In this document: one piece after another, positions 20,690-33,300 of the stretch
How the letters are laid out: every line of letters starts with the position of its first letter
Numbering within the stretch: position 1 is the stretch's first letter
Source of the DNA: Lepidodermella squamata
Taxonomy: Eukaryota; Gastrotricha
Assembly: GCA_047495785.1 (NCBI GenBank)
Contig: JBLDXI010000017.1
Span: forward strand, 2,108,001 to 2,172,000
Direction: 5' to 3'
DNA length: 64,000 bases
Made by a program: the position numbers and the translations under genes
Notes under the pieces: model-generated
Databases searched by the model: none
What the model was told of the DNA's origin: nothing
What the model saw: the letters and a program-made list of their open reading frames with translations, nothing else

Positions 20690-22960
20690 TTAAAATGCTT
20701 GATAGCCTTCGCTCGGCGGCGGCAATGAGTCATCTTTGCTGAGCTGTTTTACGGTACCAGGCGGTGATGTTGCGATATGGCTAGGTGAAATCGACCCGTC
20801 CTCACTGCTGCCACTCGAACTGCTGCTGCTTTCAGGCAGTGGCGTTACACTCGGCGGGATGGCTCGGTTTTTAGTCACCTTACTCATCGCATGGCCGTTG
20901 CTACTACTGCTCGACGAACTGCCCGGGAATTCGCTGCCGTAGCGATGCGCTGGATTTGTAAAGGCCGAGAATACGCCGTCGTTGCGGCTAATTATCCTCG
21001 CCTGATTTTCAACACCACTCGCGGCGGAAAATGTGAATTTGTGCGCGCTGAACACCCTGCGTCTGTAAATGTAAAGAGGAGCTCCTATCGCGACGCCAAG
21101 TAGCAAGAGGCCGCATAGGACGCATAGAACAACAATGGCTGCTACGTTCAGGGTACCCTGGCCTTGGGTAGATTCGCCTAATTTTGCGTAGATGTCACGT
21201 GACCGCGACCAGTACGTCTCATTTATCCACGCCTGCAGCTGGCTTCGAACGGCTTTCCCGCTGAAATTCGCCGAAAACGCGACCTGGCCAACAATTTCGA
21301 TTATCGCCAGGCCCGAGTCGTCTTTCAATGGCAATAAGTAGGCCGTTGCGGCTGTTGTAGCCTTTAAAGCCGAGGTTTTCCGCGCATTAGCCGCCCCGTC
21401 GCAAGCTAGGGTAGATGAATTACTCAACAGGGCTACGATAGATTCATCGACAATAGCATTCGAGGCGACGAGTTCGGCCGCCTTCAAAGACACGTTATTC
21501 AGGTCGTTCTGAAGAGCGTAAGCGAGGCGTGACGAGATTGGGACAGCGACGCGGAACTGCCGGAATGTGTCGACACAGTGCCAGTGGTTGACTTGTTCCG
21601 GCTCGGGTCGATGTTCGCATAGAAATCCGGCAGAGCAAGGCTAAAAAATCGGGAAATTTATTTTCGATAGAAAAAAGCTGAATGCTGAAAACTGATTTTC
21701 GTTAAAATTCGTGATTTTGGGTTTGGAGTGAAAACACATTTTTATTAAAATTTGTGGACATCCTTAATCATTGAGACCAGTCGGGATTCATCTTCCCTAC
21801 CTTGGGAAAAATTTTCAAAATTTTCAAAATTAAACTTCAATTTTAAGTTCCCTCCAAAGTTTCGTCCTAAGTTACGATAATTTTGAATTGGATAGAATTT
21901 TAGGATTTCTTACCGTGAAACATTTTTCCTCCGGATTTGGAAGACATTCGCCGGTTGGGCAGCCACTTGAATCGCGTTGAATTCCATGACTGCAGTAAAT
22001 GCTGTGCGGGAACATTTGGGGACATCTGTCTTGCAGCGAGCATTCGTGCTTCGGCATGCGGTGAATCACCCCAGGCCGGTCTGTTGTCTCGTCACCCTGG
22101 GCACTCAACTTCTGCCGACTGCCCGGCAACTCGCCCCAGTATTTACCCTCATTGTCGAAGTTGATGAAGCAGAAACACGTGGAGCTATTCGCGTCGCAGT
22201 AGTTGCATTGCCAGCGATCGAAAGCCCGCCCGCCGCTCGATTCGTCACACATCAGTAAATCGCAGCCGCTGAACGACCGACCGGCATCGGTCACGTTCCA
22301 CAGGTGTTGCAGGCAGAGGGGCAGCTGGGTTACTAAGGGCGCCTCTAACCACGGCCGGGTGCAAGAACGGGTTCCGATGGGTGCATGCGGTTGATCTTTG
22401 TTCGAAGTGGCGACAAAACTGGGACAACATTTCCACAGCCCGGGGCAGTCAGCGTCGAATTGGCAACCGTCCGGCTGTAGTTGCGGCCAGTCGTAAGCAC
22501 TTTTTCCTAACACTTCTAGCGTAGGGCATTGGCCGAATTTATACATGTCTAAAAAATCCGAATTAAACTTCACAAATTATGAGATTGGTGTGATAATTAC
22601 CATGAGTTTTATATTGACACCGATTTCCCCAAAATCCGAGCTGGCAATCGCACCGGCCATCGTCCAACCGACATTTCCCGTCATTGAGACAGCCGTTTTT
22701 TGAGCAATCTTAAAAAAATCACAAGTCGATTTAATCGAATTTTTCCAATTGATTAAAATCAACTAACCATTACAAAAATTCGGAACTTTGAGCAGAGAGC
22801 TTTCTACGTTGAGATCGGCCTGGCACGAGTGACTTGAAATAACCGCGATAATTGACGATATGAATAGCCATGTTCTAGCTTTTTGGCAACAATTAGCCAG
22901 CCTCGAAGGCATTGATGTAGTGACCAAGTACAGCCAATGGCGCCGGTTAGTCGAAATCAT
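20690..22960 (-). CDS. Membrane protein with EGF, WAP-like and antistasin-like modules
   Basis: Four exons, 22960-22768, 22708-22601, 22548-21914 and 21640-20690, give 628 residues. N-terminal hydrophobic segment (TWLFISSIIAVISS); then an EGF module split by intron 1, with SKNGCLNDGKC and CDCQLGFWGNRC (about residues 63-96). A WAP-like segment follows (CQFDADCPGLWKCCPS), then cysteine-rich sequence with an antistasin-like stretch (SSGCPTGECLPNP). Next comes an ectodomain without clear family, a transmembrane segment (about residues 477-503) followed by YRRR, and a Ser-rich cytoplasmic tail. WAP and antistasin modules often inhibit proteases; here they would be displayed on a cell surface. Start uncertain: a second ATG (MPSRLANCC) lies 16 codons downstream. 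I do not recognise the whole architecture. Confidence 0.75.
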
Positions 22961-25900
22961 CTCACCCAATAAGAGGAGTGATGTGTATGTAAAATGAGGT
23001 TAATAAACACCTAGAAAAACCAAATATATGTCTTAGCAAACAGTGCTATTGTCGAGATTCAGTTTAGATAAAAGCGGTGGGCATGTTTATTATAAGTTGT
23101 GCGCGAGAAAAAGCGCTCAGTGTGTGCGCATTTTTGCGCTCTCTGGGTTAATTAATTAGCCGGTCGCGGTTGCAAAGTGTCTCGAGCAGCTGGTCTTGTT
23201 ACACTGTTATCATTTTATTATATTGTCACTATATAGGTAGGTATCGAGCCAAAAGCGGCCCATTGAAAACAATGATGTGTTGGCCGGTGATAATAATGGG
23301 GAAAATTCTACGTGTGTAATATATCAGCGATGAAAAATTACTGTTTTTCTAGAAAACGTAAATATACATCACGTTTTAAAATAAAAACAATCACTACAGG
23401 TGGGCTTGTCATTTATAATAATAAGGCGGTGTTTCAGTATTTTCCGTAATGTTTCATCAGGCACGTGAGTCGTCGGCATAACGACGTGAAGTCGTTAATT
23501 CTTATTTTTACTTATATAATATAACGTATATATTACATTCTTGCCAGTGCTAAGGCATCAAGGTCTTGAAAAGGCGCAAATTTAACCGTGCTCGAGTTGA
23601 TGATAATATGTTACATCAGGCGAAACGGTAATAATTTTCTCGAAAAAAGCAATGACTTATCGCGGCAGTATAGTAGAAAAATTGTTATTATTATTTATAT
23701 ATTTTTTCCCCGCTGTATATAAAAATGCTAGATTTTTGAAGAGCGTGTGTTGAGCACATGCATAGGTGTTAGATAAATAATAACCGTAAAGCTCGGCTCC
23801 AGCAGCAGCAGCAGCAGGTCGACGACAACAAGCCGATGATGATGATGATGTAATATACAGCGCGTGAAATTGAGAACGTGCCGCCGCGCCGGATCCGCTG
23901 CTCGTTTTTACGTGGTGTTTTGCAGCAGAGGCGCAAAAAAAGCAGGCCGCGCGCAAAATGATGGGCACGCGCGCGCTTTGAAAAATTGTTTTAGTAATAA
24001 TTATGAGAAAACACACGGCGCGCGCGCTATAGCCTAGAATCAACATTATCACGGAGCTGCTTTACAAAAAGAAGCACCTCTACCAGCAGCTAAACAAGTG
24101 ACATCACAACCGGCATTAAAAAAAGACCCCATTTAAAATACGCAAATAAAGATTGATAGGCAACCTGGCCAAGTAGGGATACTTATGTATCCTTGGAGTG
24201 AAAAATCCTATAGAGCGACTATTTACCAGCCGAAAATATCCCCCGTGTCAAAGGTGTGTTTTGTAATTTTTTTTTCTTAAAACAAATTAATTTTAGACTA
24301 AGGAACTTTAAGGCAGATTTTCTATTTTCAGGCAGACCAGCTCACTGAAATTTCATCCACTTAATGAATTTCTGAGAATATACGTAATAAAAAATGCAGG
24401 CTAATTGTCACGGTTTCTAAGATAGCCCAAGGCGTATGAAAAGCCGATTAAGCGGGGAAATTTCAGCGGAAAAAACTGCAGTTGCAATTAAAATAGGCGG
24501 ATTAAAATGAGGTGAATGGCGCGTTGACAATGTACAGCAGCGAGTTTTCGCTGTTCTTCGCCGCGGCTGTTACTTACTTGAGGCCATCATCGCTAAAACA
24601 GGCTGAAAGTGTTTTAGCATGCCAACGGCACTAGAGCGGGCAGTTGATAAAAGACAAACCGCTACACTCGTTCCTGTCCAGTTTAAGTGCCTGGAACGCG
24701 TATATGCGTTACAAGTGCGCTAGTGAAGGGAAACACTACTATAATATAAGTTGAAGTAGTACCATGAAAATCGTCATGCGAAGTTGAAGCGAAAAGAATA
24801 TTTATAATAATAAGTGTGCCTCTTATCGGTAGTGGCTCTGTTATGCCTACAGTTTTGTTTCCAGTTAGTAAAAGCTAATGAGAGCAATATATGTGTAAGT
24901 ATAACGTTGCGCTGTTTCAAGCCGCCGATCGCTATCTGAGCGGATTTAACCCGCGCTGTGAACTTTCCGTCGTGGCTGATGCTGTCGACGCTCGCACGAG
25001 CTGCGCGAGTGCGTCGAAGCGCGCACGCATCAGCTTTGTGCGCTCGTTTTAAAAATAACAACAAACCGCGCGCAAGAGATACCCCTCAATTAAAGCGAAC
25101 TTGATCTCACAGCTGTGGTGGATAAGTAGTAGCAGTGACAAACACGCTGAAAATAACAATAATAACGCACAGCAACGGTAATTCACTACATACGTATAAG
25201 CGTATGATGACGGCTAGCCGGGCAAATAATATCGCATGTCATGGTTTTTGTTTTGCTAAGGAGGCTGCCACTTGAGTATAGAGCAATACAGTGTAAGCTC
25301 ACTTTTACACAACGCTAATCGCGAGTCTGGGAGGCGATGAGCTTGATTGCCGTCGAACGCTACGAGCAAACAATCAAAACAGGCGACCCTCGACGCGTGA
25401 AAACCGGTGCTAGACAGCGAATATGTCCTAAAACAAGCGACGCGTAATGAAGGTAGGGCGACAAGATTTATCGCCGTGTCGAAAGTTCCACTACTCGCGC
25501 GCGTCTTTTACGCCTCGGCTGCTGCTGCAATAAAACTGGTGTCACATCCGCGGCGCCGCTTTTAGCACGAGCGCGACACGCTTTGATTTTGCCGACACGT
25601 TAACAGCCGCCGCCGAGCGGCGGTGGTAGCCGTCGAGAAAGACTTTTATGGCGATGGCGCTGAAAATTTTTCTTCATCGAAAGCTGCTCAAGAAGAAGAA
25701 GACGACGACGTGTGACCAGTCTCTGTGCGAAAATTTGCGGCCCGAGTCGAGCAAATATTGCCTACTCGTACAACGCGAAATCCGCGGCATTGTTTGCCGA
25801 AGCCAGAGCAGGTTGGGCCAAAATTGGCACTCGGCAGCTCATCAGCGTTTCCGCGATCCGTACTCGCGCGAGTCAAATGCCGCGCGCGCTGGCCACTAAT

Positions 25901-27346
25901 ACACCCTGATGATGATGATGATGATTCATACCTCATAATATTACTGTAATAGCGATGAGTTATTGTGTTTGACGAGAGCCAATATAATATAATGAGCGGC
26001 CGATCGCAGCAGGTATGCCGCGCGGCAAACAAAAGCCGTGGCGCCTGGCACTACTACAAATCTCGACTTCACCCTCACAAGGAATTTGTGTCGCGCTGAT
26101 GGTTCCTATGTGTACCTATTTTACTATATAGGTACTTGAGGTGTATCACTTGCGGTGGGAAAAGTTTGCTGAATTTTTACGTACGTACGCTGAGTTGCGC
26201 ACACATAATTTTAATCGCGTCTCTGTAATAGCCGATCGTAAAATAGCGTCACCTTGATTTTGAGGAAATAAAAATTGGAGTTGAATGTGACATGGACGCC
26301 TTTTAGTTTTACAGCGTTCCGGAATTCCGCCACCGAACGTTATTGGTGGCTCAATTTTTAGCGGAAGCGTTTTCAAATTTAATAGTAATTTTAACAGCGT
26401 TTTATTTGAAATCTATATCAATTGCTGAATTTTTTGGCTTTTTGAAGCGTCCAGAAGCTATGACAGACCGGATGCATGATCCATGACCAGAAAACGGGAA
26501 TGAATAATAGCTCGTTTGTTTCATTTTCGTCATAACAGCGAGGAAAAGAACAAAAATGAAGAAATATTTTCCTATTAAATTTATTTTTGGTTAAGGTTGC
26601 CAAGTGTCTCTTTGAAGTTTGAAAAGTGGGTGTAAGGATAACAAAAAATAGGATTTCTCGCTTGCTTGCCCTCGTCCGATGCGATTCTTGCTATAATCGA
26701 GGATCTTCGAAACCGAAGGCTGATTCACTATACCTAACTAATTTCGGTGAATTTTAATTGATTTCCAGGTTATCAGGAAGTTGGAAATTTCTAGATATCA
26801 AGACAAGTTCCATTATACCACGCTAAATTCCAAATTTTGGATCCATTTTGGAGTGCATGAATGACGTGAAAGTAGTCGTGTTCCTGATATCAGACTCCGA
26901 TGAATGTCCGCTAGGCAGACTGTTTTCCAGTGGAAATCATCAACTGGTATATCTACTGTTGATTATCTATAAATAATAAGAAAATGTACTGCCTCACGCC
27001 ACCATTTACGCAGGTCATTTTCGAACAAAGCCGATTATCAACATACGTCACCCAATAAGTGTTATCTATAAACCGAAAAAATGAACCAGTCACTGGGCTA
27101 TATATCTTGATTACCGTGGGAAGTCGCGATGGGAGCGCCCACCCAAGCCAGTGCTGATTGTCGCTGCCAAGTCGGCTAATTGCTGGGGAATTCAACGTCT
27201 GGTCACACATATCAGACTCACGCCATCACCTCTCTCGACACCACGTCTGTCCTTGGCTATAAAATGACTCGGCCTGAACTGGCACAACCATTATCACCCT
27301 CTCACATTTCGGTACTTTTTTCGTTTAACACTTAAAAGTAATAATA
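22961..27346. other. 4.4-kb interval without a supported gene; CpG-rich core
   Basis: Overlapping ORFs on both strands have simple or repetitive composition and no recognisable domain. The middle part, about 23,700-26,050, is markedly rich in CG and GCGCGC runs. It also has CAG (about 23,800-23,815) and GAT/ATG (about 23,836-23,850 and 25,908-25,924) trinucleotide runs. This could be a CpG-rich regulatory region or long 5' leader of a gene I cannot reconstruct. Confidence 0.35.
27258..27264 (+). promoter_or_regulatory. TATA box of the NPC2-like gene
   Basis: TATAAAA lies 83 nt before the ATG of the NPC2-like gene, at a normal distance for a start site around 27,290. Confidence 0.5.
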
Positions 27347-27908
27347 ATGAGCGTTAAGTTGGTCTTCGTCGCTGTTGCTTGCCTCTTTGCCGTTGCTTCT
27401 GCCAAGGAGATTCAAAACTGGAAATCCTGCGCGAAGGGTAATTAATGACGCCATTCAACATATTGTTGCCTTCAACTCGAGATTTTTCTCCAAAATAGGC
27501 GGCAATGGAACTATTGAAGCAGTTATTTTCGAACCTTGTGACCAAGAACCCTGCCTTTTGTACAAGGGCACTGATGTCACTATGTCGGTGAGATACAAAG
27601 CTGGTAAGAATTTGATTTTTGTTTTTTATTCGATAACTACAACCCATTTTTCAGGTCGCGATGCCGATAAAATTACGGCCAAGGTTTACGGTATTATTGC
27701 CGGCGTCCCAGTCCCGTTCCCTCTGCCCAACGACGACGGATGCAAGTCTATGGGATGCCCTGTCAAGACTGGCAACAGCTACACCTACAGCGAAAGCTTG
27801 CCCATTGAGAAGATCTACCCAGAGCTCTCGCTCACGATGAAGCTGCAGCTTGTTGACGGCAAAAACGAGCACATCTGCCTGCAGATGCCCGTCAAGATCG
27901 TCTCGTAA
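27347..27908 (+). CDS. NPC2/ML-domain lipid-binding secreted protein
   Basis: Three exons, 27347-27437, 27499-27603 and 27655-27908, encode 149 residues, typical for NPC2. Signal peptide MSVKLVFVAVACLFAVASA precedes the ML domain. Six cysteines have the NPC2 pattern: WKSC, PCDQEPC, GCKSMGC and HIC. VPVPFPLPNDDGC and YTYSESLPI match the family core. ML proteins bind sterols or other lipids in a beta-sandwich; in vertebrates NPC2 moves cholesterol in lysosomes, and invertebrates carry expanded secreted paralogs. The exon 1 ATG is set by the signal peptide, and the introns are 61 and 51 nt. Confidence 0.92.
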
Positions 27909-28653
27909 AAATGATCCGCTATGACAAGGAATTTTCTATTATTTAACTACTGAAATCACCGATTTCTAGATGACTAATAAACACTTGTAGGACGAAGATG
28001 TGTTTTATTATCGCAATCTTGATTACCGTAACTTTGGGATGTCCCAGCAGGTTAGGGGGACAAAAATGACATTCTTCATAAGTAGTGGCACATTAGCACA
28101 GTCAAGTTAGGGTTATACATGAACAAGTTTTCGTACGAATTTAGAGACAGCAACAGTGCCGGATTTTCCCAGTTGGAGAATTCTCGGCGCCCTTGGTAAC
28201 ATCCATCTTGGGGGCCCCTAAAATTGAATGGCTTGATTTACCCCCATGAGAGCTGGACCGAGTCGGACCACTGTCGTTAGGATTTTGTAATTGAAAAACT
28301 TGTAATTTGAACCAATCAATTCGAGCGAAGCAAAAGAGAATTCGAATCAACGTTGAAAGTAGACTAGTGCGAGCGAAGCGAGCAAATTTCTAAATGTTTG
28401 TGCAAAAGCTTCAACTAAGGCTGAAAAATTGATCATTACAGGGGATTTCACTAATCAAAAGGGCCCCCTTGTGGAATTTTGCAACGAGAGTAAAAAAATG
28501 TTGGGGCTCTTTTGGCATGAGGTCCCTTTGGAATTTTCTCTGAGGGCCCGAAAATCGCGGGGTCCCAACGCAATTGCATCGTTTGCCTGATGGAAAATCG
28601 GGCACTTGACAGCAAGGATAGAAAAATACTCACGTCTAACTATTCGCTCATTG
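27909..28653. other. Repeat-like intergenic sequence
   Basis: Contains purine- and G-rich phrases such as GGGGGCCCC and AGGGCCCCC that recur on both strands between about 28,190 and 28,600 and look like decayed transposon sequence, but no clean termini can be drawn. No gene is supported. Confidence 0.35.
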
Positions 28654-29546
28654 CAATGACATTAGGGGGTCCCAAAGGTAGGTGGTGACATGCGCCCAGA
28701 ATTTTGCGCCCAGCGTGTTTGCGCCCTCAAAAATGCGCCCCGACTTTCGCGCCCTGACTACTGAGCCCATAAATTTACGCCTTGAAATTTGCGCCCCGAC
28801 TTTTGCGCCCTTACAGTATGCGCCCTGACATTTGCGCCCCGACCTTTGCGCCCAGTGATCTTTCCGCTTTGCCAATGGCAACTGTTTCATGGTGCTCATA
28901 TCTTCGAGATGTTAGTTAATTTCATGTTACCATGGAGGAGTACAATTTTGAAAGGTATAAACGTTTTTTCCATTACATGGCATACCTGCGGTTGACTTCC
29001 TAAAATTCTGGAAAAATATCTAAAAAATACTTTGGCTCCTGTAGAATAAGGCTATCGATTTTGTTTTCCCGGATTCGATTCCATTATTGACAGCTGATTT
29101 TTTGGAATCGAACTTTCGATAACCCTAAAATCACCTCTCTGGATCCCTTCACCTGGGTTGTTTTTTATTAAATATCTGAAAAGTCTAATACAAAAGTCAT
29201 AAAATGACTGCGTTTTCCATTAATGAGCACGCTTGAAGGTGCATCGACTTTTCGCCAACACAGAACTATAGAATAAGAAAATAATTTTCAGGTATATCTT
29301 CTTTAATCACAGATCAGGTATTTGGGGAACAGCCAGTTCATATTAGGGTCTATATGATTAGGAGAACAAAGTTATCTTCCAACAAACAAATCTCGGGGCG
29401 CAATTGTCAGGGCGTAAAAATACGGGGAGCAAAAGTCGGGGCGCAAATGTCGGGGCGCTAAAGTCAGAGCGCATTTTGTGGGCGCAAACACGCTGGGCGC
29501 AAAAAACTGGGCGCATGTAACTACAATTCGTCCCAAAACGTCATTG
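28654..29546. mobile_element. Fold-back element with GCGCCC-repeat arms
   Basis: An 893-bp structure. Both ends carry an inverted CAATGAC and, after about 30 bp, the inverted phrase ACATGCGCCCAG. Each arm is built of imperfect tandem units of roughly TTTGCGCCCCGAC. The left arm, at about 28,690-28,856, has GCGCCC orientation and the right arm, at about 29,393-29,520, has GGGCGC orientation. The middle (about 28,870-29,390) has no ORF. Tandem units inside long inverted arms are the hallmark of fold-back transposons. No target duplication could be assigned. Confidence 0.65.
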
Positions 29547-30352
29547 TGTGTAACACAGCTTTTGCAGCTTTTTCAAAAAATTGATTTTTTTGCTCCTATC
29601 ACCTAGATTTTCATGTCAAGAACGATAGTTGGCGGACTGGAAAATTATGCGAAAATTCCCGTTTCTAACGGTGAAGTTGTTCACCTGTAAATCCAAAAAT
29701 ATATGAAGTTGCCCTTGACAACTTTCCCGCGTTATTGTATCCAATACGTTTCATCTTTTCACTTGTAAATTGTTGATTTTTGGCAACTAGTGTGTTTCCG
29801 CATTAGTAATCGTTTATTCATGAAAACACGCCACCAGTTTTCCATATCATCCGTAAAACGAACTTACCGGTGTGGCTAGCATCTGGCTGTTCGCACCGGG
29901 TCGCTCTCTGAAACCGGTCCAAATTATAAATTCACAAAACTAGAGTAAATACCAAACCTCGAGAAGCTTCTCAAAACACTTTTATTTCGCTCGGAATTGA
30001 TGGGGAACAATAATAACAAATGTGCTATTTTTATTGGCAACATGATATCAAAGACAATAATAATAACTGTGAAAATGTTAATAAATGGGCAATTTTCGAT
30101 TTTATTTACGAAAGATTCACTAGAAATTACAAAATTTCACAGCACCGCTCAAATTTGAAATTTAAAGCCGTATAGAGTTTTTTTTCATTTGACATTGACA
30201 TTGGCGAGATTGGCCGTGTGCTAATACAGCTTGACATAGTTTGAACATATTGTGAGACGAACCGGAGTAAAAAGCCGAGGATAGAGATCTTTGATTCATT
30301 CAACACCGCAAAAACTACTACAAATGGTGATTTCATTACAAAATTAGTCCTT
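29547..30352. other. 3' flank of the Ric-8 gene
   Basis: AT-rich sequence with no supported gene. On the minus strand this is downstream of the Ric-8 stop codon. Confidence 0.4.
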
Positions 30353-33300
30353 TCAGTTATCCTCGTCGTCTTCATTTACACCGCCTTTCGCCTTCAAAAA
30401 TTCGTCGCGCAGTTGTAGAATGTGTTCAACAGGCTGCTGTCGGGCGTTGTTCGCCAGCGAATCCGGCCCAGCCAGCTGAACTGGTTGGATCATGCCGTGC
30501 CGTTGAAGGCGATCGATCGTATTCACCAGCTGCATAGCTTCGTATTCTTTTTGCTCATCAGTCATGCCTTCAAACGGGTTTTTCAGCACGGGCGGGTCCA
30601 CCCGACCAGTCACCGGGTTTACTTCGTCGCGAACATTCAGGTATTCCTCGGTGTCCGAGGCCGCTTCGCTGTCGTCCGAGTACTGGTTACCGTTTTCGTT
30701 CGAATGTCTCCCCGCTGTTTTTCCCAACAGCCCGCGATTCGCCAGCAGACCAGCCGCATTTCCGAACCCAGTGTATTTGATCAAGCGGTGAACATTTTCC
30801 TATAATAGGCAAGAAAAATACATTAAAAATTAAGAGGAGAAATGTTTTCAAGGAGGATTTCTTCCATTTCAACATAAACGCATTTCGCATTTGTGAAAAG
30901 CTTTTTCCTTGGCGTTTTACGATAGAACTGGCTAGTTGGAGCGTGACGAAGTATTATGTGAGTAAATTTGCGCAGCTGTAGAAAACTTAGTTAAATATTT
31001 ACTTGGAACCGTGAGCAGAGGGCATATACGAGTCCTAAAGGATAGTTTCTCGCATGTTCTGGGCGAATGGCCAAATTGCGCTATATACTGACCTGTCTCT
31101 AATAAAGAAGTCCTCGTAAATAAGGCCGAGCATAGTAATCTCGTAAATGTGAATTAACACGCAAAAAAGTCATTTAAAAAAGTTGCGCATCTCAACTTAG
31201 AGTCTAAGACTAAGATGTGAATTCCAATTTGGGATTTCGGTTTTTTTAATGGATCAAGCGAAAATTGCTATTCGTAGATATATTTTCAGACCCGTAAAGC
31301 GGCTTGAAATTTGGAAGTACTGTATACTAACTTTCTGTGGTCATTAATTTTCGGTTTGATCTTTGAATTCGGTTTTTTGAAAAAAATACCGAAATTAAAA
31401 CCCTCGAATATTAATTCTGATTAAAATAAATCAATTTTTTGCTCAGCGGCAAACCTAATGTAACGGGGGTTTTATGATGATTCCCCGCTACTGGTAACGA
31501 TCTTCGGGAGGGTTCAAAAGTCCTAGCGGGTTAGGATATCACTACTTCTTTTATTCTAATATTAAATTAAGATGGAAAGTTGAGAAGTCTCTCTCTTACA
31601 ATAGTAGGTCGGTATTTATAGTCTATTGTCTATTGATATCATTATAATTAATGTGACAGTTGCGAAACGTCATAACAAGCATTGAGAGATTGTTGTTGTT
31701 TATACCTCTATTAATCTAGTATAATTAATTACTCTTACAGCTACCCCTCAGAATGAACGTGACCTCACGTTCAGCATTGGGTAACCGAGAAAAAACGGAC
31801 GAAGAACATCAACAGCTGAGCAGATTTTAACAAGCAATAAGAACCTCAGAAAATTGTCATAGAAAACCGAATCATGAGAATAGGGGAACGGAACAATTTA
31901 TCAAACAACATCATATTACTAGCACAAGTATAAGGGCAAAATAACACAAAGCGTGAACGGGAGATCTCTGTCTCTGCCTGAACCGCAAAATCAAAATAAG
32001 GATCATCTGTCCTTTACAACAAAATTAGCCACATTACTGTCTAGCAATGATAAGTAGAAAAACCGAAAACGTAACACATTCAATGAAACATCAAATCCAT
32101 GAAACAATTTCAAAGAGAACTTTCCCTGTCAATACCAAACAAGCCATTAAATTACAAGATCAGACTATTTCAATATTTAGCTGCGAAGAAAAATGGAATC
32201 GTGGTAAGAAAATGAGCGACAAATCACCAACAAGGATGAAGCGGTGAATCTCATTAAGCGATAGCATAAAATGTTCGTAAATTCGTAGTATTCCCACTGG
32301 TCAGCGACCAGGTGCACAGTGTTTTACCTTAAAATTTAAGGCGAAATCTGAAAATTTGAATAATTCGAGATTTGAAGAAATGAAAGGAAAGAATCGTCTA
32401 AGTACGATATCTTCTGAAGCGCATATTATATTATGAAACGTATAAATACGTTATTTTCCGGCTTCTCAAATCACGATGGTGATTATTTGTTTGTTTTAAC
32501 CGCATAACCCTCCTCATGCGATGAACTGGTTCCTTATCAACTGTCCGGACATTCGAATTGGTGTTACTCTGTTCTGTGATTTCTTGATTTATTGCATTTA
32601 ATTCTATCGCTTTCAGTTTTTATATGTGAATCAAAAGGCCAATTGTTTCGGATGTAAACTACTGTAGCGTTAGGTTATGTTCTCATGCAGTATTGATGTT
32701 TCATCGGATAGAATCGATTTGATTAAGGTTGATTTGTGGTAATTCCTATCATCTGCTGATGTTATGTTCATTATTTGATGAATGGCATATGGATAATTGA
32801 CGAAGGAAAACGTCAGGTCACAGGAGTTATGGTCAGGTATTTTAAAGAGAGCCATTTGAATTTTTTCAGCGCTATTCGACGTTATTATTGTAATTCACGC
32901 GTGGTGAAATTTTGTTGAAAATCGTCGATATTTGTATGTCCTTTCATTTCTTCAAATCTCGAATTATTCAAATTTTCAGATTTCGCCTTAAATTTTAAGG
33001 TAAAACACTGTGCACCTGGTCGCTGACCAGTGGGAATACTACGAATTTACGAACATTTTATGCTATCGCTTAATGAGATTCACCGCTTCATCCTTGTTGG
33101 TGATTTGTCGCTCATTTTCTTACCACGATTCCATTTTTCTTCGCAGCTAAATATTGAAATAGTCTGATCTTGTAATTTAATGGCTTGTTTGGTATTGACA
33201 GGGAAAGTTCTCTTTGAAATTGTTTCATGGATTTGATGTTTCATTGAATGTGTTACGTTTTCGGTTTTTCTACTTATCATTGCTAGACAGTAATGATAAG

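Noticed and set aside
25648-26032. Overlapping ORFs on both strands in the CpG-rich block
   Set aside because: Their length is explained by GC-rich, stop-poor simple sequence, and the translations are Ser/Asp runs with no domain.
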